NCBI GenBank assembly: GCA_959347315.1 | Contig: OY365817.1 | Location: forward strand, 2,266,295 to 2,330,294 | Length of the DNA stretch: 64,000 bases | DNA from: Bimastos eiseni | Taxonomy: Eukaryota > Annelida > Clitellata > Crassiclitellata > Lumbricidae | Direction: 5' to 3' | Shown here: positions 54,901 to 60,900 of the stretch, piece after piece | Position numbering within the stretch: the stretch's first letter is position 1 | How the letters are laid out: each line of letters opens with the position of its first letter | Position numbers and translations under genes: made by a program | Notes under the pieces: model-generated | Databases searched by the model: none | What the model saw: the letters and a program-made list of their open reading frames with translations, nothing else | Told to the model about the DNA's origin: nothing

Positions 54901-57900
54901 CTTATATCGCATTGGTTGAACCGTTAGAAAGGTGTGCGGCGTTCGATCTAACCAATAGCCTACATATTCCTACTAATAAAGTTGTCTAAATGACTGAGAG
55001 CTAAGGCCCATCTACTTACGCAAGGAGGGAGGTTTCAAATGTCGGCGATTTTGCGTACGGGTGCACTTGGCGGGGGGTGCCTGAAAAATGTGTACGTACA
55101 CTAAATATGACTGTCTGATTATGAGGGTCCACATTATGAAATACTAAAATAATGTAACGGAACGGGGCCTATTCGACAGTGACCAGGATGACGACTTGCA
55201 GCCCCGTCCGATATGGGGGTAGTTCGAGTTGCAGTCCACTGAGTAAGGCTTTAGTGGTTTGCTGAAGACTAACCATTTAAGGTTTAAATAGCTCCTTTCT
55301 GGATGACGCTTGGAATAAGACACGCTTGTTCGATAATCCTCTTTTAATGTACATCGGAAAACAATACTTCTGTAGCGCCCATTCGGAAACAGTCCGTATC
55401 TCACCCCTCAATACGCCCTACGTCGATAACTAACGAGTAATTGCAATGCTACGTCAATTGCTGACGGCGACTACTATGCTACGTCAATGGCTGACGGCGA
55501 CTACTATGCTACGTCAATGGCTGACGGCGACTATCGCAAATCTGCGACGACTATATCCACGACGACTATCGCAAGCCACGACGACTATTCGTGCTTCATA
55601 GGCGCCGAGACTGCAAGGCCGAAGCCGAATCTACAAGGCTCCCCGATGACAATCTCCAGACGACGACGACGACGATTCCCAGGCGACGACGACGACGATT
55701 CCCAGGCGACGACTACCCATGATCATCCAGGCGAACTCCTTTTATACTAATTTGCTGTAGATAGTAGATGATACACAGTAGATAGAAGACAGTAGACAGT
55801 AGAGACTACACAGTAGATAGTAGATAATACTCAGTAGATATCTACAGTAGATAGTAGATAGGCGACAGTAGACAGTAGATATCTACAGTAGGGTGTAGAT
55901 AGTAGATATCTACAGTAGATAGTAGATAGACTACAGTAGATAGTAGATAAGCGTATACAGCAGGTAGATACCACAGTAGAAAGAACACAGTAGACAGGTG
56001 TACACAACAGGCAGACACTACAGCAGGTCGACACTAGGTAAGCGTACCCGTAAACCGTTACAATAAGAACTGAAAACCTAATCTTGGTGGACGATATTCC
56101 TCCCTTAATCAATTTTATGTTGTATTAAAACGTTTTAAAATGTAAGTGTTCTTAGTATTATATTTATTCAGTTAATAAATTTAAACTTTTGAAATATGAT
56201 GCTTAAAAATGGTCTATGGGAAAACAATGTCTTAAATTGTTTTTAGCAATTCAACCTTTGTAAATTGGGGTTGGAGGGCAGATGTACGTACGCATGGGAA
56301 GGGTCCTCAAAATGTACGCAGTGCAACGGGGAAGGGTCGAAAAAATACGTTTTTTGCGTAGGTAATATATAGGCTGGACTATAATAGAAATCGCCTACGA
56401 GATAGGCCTATCAGTAATTTAACACGCAACCTTGTACAATGCAGAGTTTAAGACCACAACAAAGACCATTGTCCAACCATATTCATTACAAAATTTAATG
56501 GTGGGAACAACAAGAGGCCAACATTTTAGCGCTTACAAATAAGACTTAATCAGTCAAAAGCCATAATTATGATAAATCTGTTGAATCTAATCTGCACATT
56601 TAGCTCATGTTCTACCTTACGTAGAACAACAATACAGTATTCTTTCTATACACTTCCCCACTCAGCAAAATCATTTCCTCGTCTTCTGTAGATCATCACC
56701 TTTACGCTGACGATACACAACTGTTTTTATCTTTCTCTCCTCAATCACTTACAGATGCATTAAATCACATTCAAAACACCATCGCCCTCATATCAACTTG
56801 GATGACCACCAACCTGCTCTGTCTAAACCCTTCAAAAACAGAATTTCTCATCATTGGCCTCCGTGAGCAATTGAACAAACTTACCTACCCCTCCGACCTT
56901 CTTCAAACGAACCCAACTTATCCTGTGCCTTACTCTTCTCCTATCCGCAATCTTGGAGTCATCTTCGATACATCTTCTTACTTTTTCTGACCACATCACT
57001 CAGGTCTCTCGCACCTGCTATATGCACATCCGCGACCTTCGTAGATTGCGCCCAATTCTTAACTACAAGACTGCATGCACAATAGCCACATCAATTGTTC
57101 ACTCAAAGCTAGATTACTGCAATTCTCTCTTTCACAACATTGGTTCCTCACAAATACGACTCCTACAATCAATTCAGAATGCTCTTGCCTGCGCAGTCAC
57201 TAAAACCCCAAAACACCATCATATAACCTCTGTCTTAAAATCACTTCACTGGCTAAAAGTGCCTCAACGCATCCACTACAAAATTGTATCTATCACCTAC
57301 AACGCACTTCAAACCTCTCAACCCTCTTACATTCGTCAACTCCTTACAATACAACCGCCCGGATCAACTCGCTCATCGTCATCGTCATATCTTTCTCTAT
57401 CTCGACCTCCAGTCTCATCGTCTCTCAAATTCTGCAACCGCTCCTTAGTCTATGCTGCACCAGCACTTTGGAACTGACTCCCAAAAGAACTCCGTCAGTT
57501 TGCTCACCCCCACATCTCAACTCCAAATATAACCTCTCCTCCGCTTTCATTATCCTCTGCTACTTTCCATTCACGACTAAAAACCGAACTCGTCAATGTG
57601 TCCTATGCAGATTCTACTCCTGTGCCACCACATGACCATCCTCATCATCAACTACCACCGTAGCACCATGCTGTCTCCTCGGCTTGACTCCCTGGATCTC
57701 GACCCGGCACCGAAAGGAAACAAGAGGATTGGCTATTGCGGACTTGATTTGGCATAGTGCCGGTGAATAAGCTGGTCTCCCTGACGTGGTTTATGTGGGC
57801 GCTGAGAAATTTTCCAGGATTTAAATTACATTACATTACAAAATGGTAAGTTTACAATTGGCCACAAGATGCACACCACAACACGATTATTTGTTCAATT

Positions 57901-60900
57901 TCAAGCAAACCCCTTTATAACGGTGTTTATTACGACCGCTCTAACGAACGGTACCTGTCACCTATCGAGACCCGCTAATAAAGGTGGCACCCTTATCTCG
58001 TGACTACGGCTGTTAACGGGTACCCGGGTACTCGATCGAAGCTGACTACCTGGGTAATGAGATCGGTTTTCGGGCACCCGAAATTCCGTAAAAATGCGCG
58101 ATTTTACCTGAACATATGCCAGAAATATTCTGTTGGTCATATTGGCTGACTGCCCATGCAATGAAATCGTTTCTAGGGTGCCCGACATTCCGAAAAATGC
58201 TCAATTTTCTACATTTCCTAACAAAATATCCAGCGCGGTTCGGGGTACCCGACCGCACGGGTCGACGGGCACCCGGGTCGCCACTTCAAAATTTTTTGAC
58301 AGCCTTACCCATGACCGGGATAAAAAAAAAGTAATCGTCAACAAAGAATGAGTTTAGGGGAGTTATCATTACAACAATGGTCTTGTTTTGTTTTGCCGTG
58401 TTGTCGACTCCGTGTCCCGTTCTTATATCTTCGGTTGACACCATTTAAAAGGTGTCTACAACGAGGCTCTAACCAAATGTTAACCATGATCGACTTAAAC
58501 ACTGGGTCGTCTGTACGTTTTCAATGATTACCTCTCCAGAGCTGAGAACGTTGTTCATATATTCGAGGAATCCCTCGTCCTTGATTTCATTGTCAGTGAA
58601 GATGAATGTGATTCCTTTGCCCTCCGCTCCTGCCGTTCGATACAAGTACTTTAGGTCCTCCATGAAATTCGACACAGTATAGGATCTTTTGCACAACCAA
58701 ACGCATACCGTTTATCAATATCACACATTTATTAATGCCACTCTCTAATCATTATAGGCTACTTAATTTCTTCATTTTTCTTCGTTCTGCTATTATAATT
58801 TTAAATAGTTTATTGTGATAATTAACTTTTTTGATAATTATATGAAAATTTGCATTGCATTATGGACATCTGGCTTGATTTTTGAGGGGGCAATCAGGGT
58901 CTTGTGACGTGACGTCATATGTGAGAGGGTCATGTCATTTGTGACGACGTGTGACGAAGGGGAGAGGGTTCAAAAATCGTCCAAAATTACATGACGTCAT
59001 TTATGAACGGCTCCCCTAGCGTCCAGGCACTTCTTTTTTCACACTTTAAGCACTGAGTAACACTAGTACTATAATATGGCCTACTAAGGATTCTGTATGG
59101 TCTGGTAGACATGTAACCATAAGGGAGGGGTTCCATGCGGGGTGACACCATGAGTGACACAAGTCCTAGTGACGCCACTGTACACCTCAACTTCCTCCAA
59201 ACTTCCTTAATAGTGACTCTCAGCCTGCGTTACTGATCTAAGACGATGCAAATATTTCGATTTGTTTCAATGCGCTTACAGCAATGTGCGTTGTAGTATA
59301 CATTAGATCGCAGCTGTGTGAAGAATCAGATGGTTCCCATTGCACGAGATTGTATGGCATGCAGGTAGAAGCTTGGTCGACAGACAAACGGCCTAGCGAT
59401 GAGGGAGTGGCTAATCACATACGCTGCCACACACACGCATATTTCTAGGTGAAGAGTTTCTGGTGCCTCGAGCAACCACCTCGAACAAAAGCAGCACCGC
59501 GCCTTCTCGGTTGTTGGCTCTTCCACCTGGATTACACTCCCTTTACAGATGTGCCTTTGTTTTGAAAGTTGCATAAGACTGATTTGTATCGCCGTGGTTG
59601 GGCTGGGAGCGCCGCCGAGTAGACTTATGTTAAAATGAATGAATGACTGAATATCGTCCGAAATTCCTATATACAGCAGTCTTGTCTACTGACGACAAAA
59701 TATGTAAAGTAACGAACCAAAATGAGACTCGAGAAGAAATAGGCCTACGAGATGTAGTGTACAAGAAAATACACGGAGCGAGGGTTGGAACAAAAAAGCT
59801 CCCGAGTAGATGGTCTTTTAAAGGGCGCTATATAAAACCTCAGACTGAATACGCGCCACAAATCACGTCAAACGACCAATTATGCTGACACAAACGCCCA
59901 GTACTGTTGTCTGCCGTCGTGGGTTCATCTTTCTGGAATGACCTTCCTCCATCACTAAGGGCTAAGCTAATGTCTGGCTTCTCTTCATCGGCCTCTCACT
60001 CTTTCCTCTTCCCGAGGTTTAGGTCCACGTGTTATTCTACTATAAGTGCTATATAAATCTACAGATACGATAGGATACTAACCTTGTTCTGTGGCTCCAG
60101 TCAACCCAATACAAAAGGTGGTGATCAGTTGACGAAAAAACTTCAACGAAACCAAATTGTGACACAATAATGGGCATCAGTGAAACTCAAGATAAAACTA
60201 GCAACAAGCAGCTACACGTTGACTAAGAAATTTAAACGAACGATTTACCTTCCTCTTCAAAATTAGCGGCAATAAAAAAATCACTAATTACACAGGTTTT
60301 AAAAAGGAATCTTTAAAGAATGAGTTTAACATTTCGAGGTCACGCGTAGTTCTATTATAGCACAGAACCAATTAGGAAATACAGCTTCGTCAACAGCATG
60401 ATGGATGGATGGATCCAGGGTTTAACGACAGCTTATGACAACAGCGGCCGTTGCCGTCAACAGAAATTTGCTTTGCATATTACAGCACCTACACCTTAAC
60501 AACACATGATCTGTTTGTTTGTTAAATTATAGCTTCAAGGAAGCCGATTTAAAGGTGTGTTAGGACAGTCAATTATTGGTCGCAGTTTTTCGAAATTTTA
60601 ATGCGAAAAACTTTTCTACTCAAATCCAATTGTTAAACCTACATTATCATTTCCAGTTATTTGTCTCATTATAGCTATAATTAATTCCGCATTTTTATAT
60701 TGCGTCTACTCTGCCTTTCAAACGTTGTTTCCATCGCATAAATGTTTACGCGTCTACTTTTGTTGCTATCGTGTAACTGGTGTAGGAATAGGTCACTATA
60801 CCTTTAAGTCTTCCAGATGTGATAGGTCTAAAAATGTTGTTATTTTCTATCAATAATTAATACTTAAATCCATACAATTGCCGCTACTAATGTTTCATTT

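Noticed and set aside
55003..56376. DNA transposon bounded by catctacttacgcaagg and a degraded inverted partner at 56360
   Set aside because: Ends agree at only about 14 of 19 positions and no target duplication was found. Left as a possibility only.
58895..58995. Cluster of CRE-like tgacgtca words as an enhancer
   Set aside because: The surrounding sequence is a gtgacgt-rich degenerate repeat, so the words probably reflect repetition rather than regulation.
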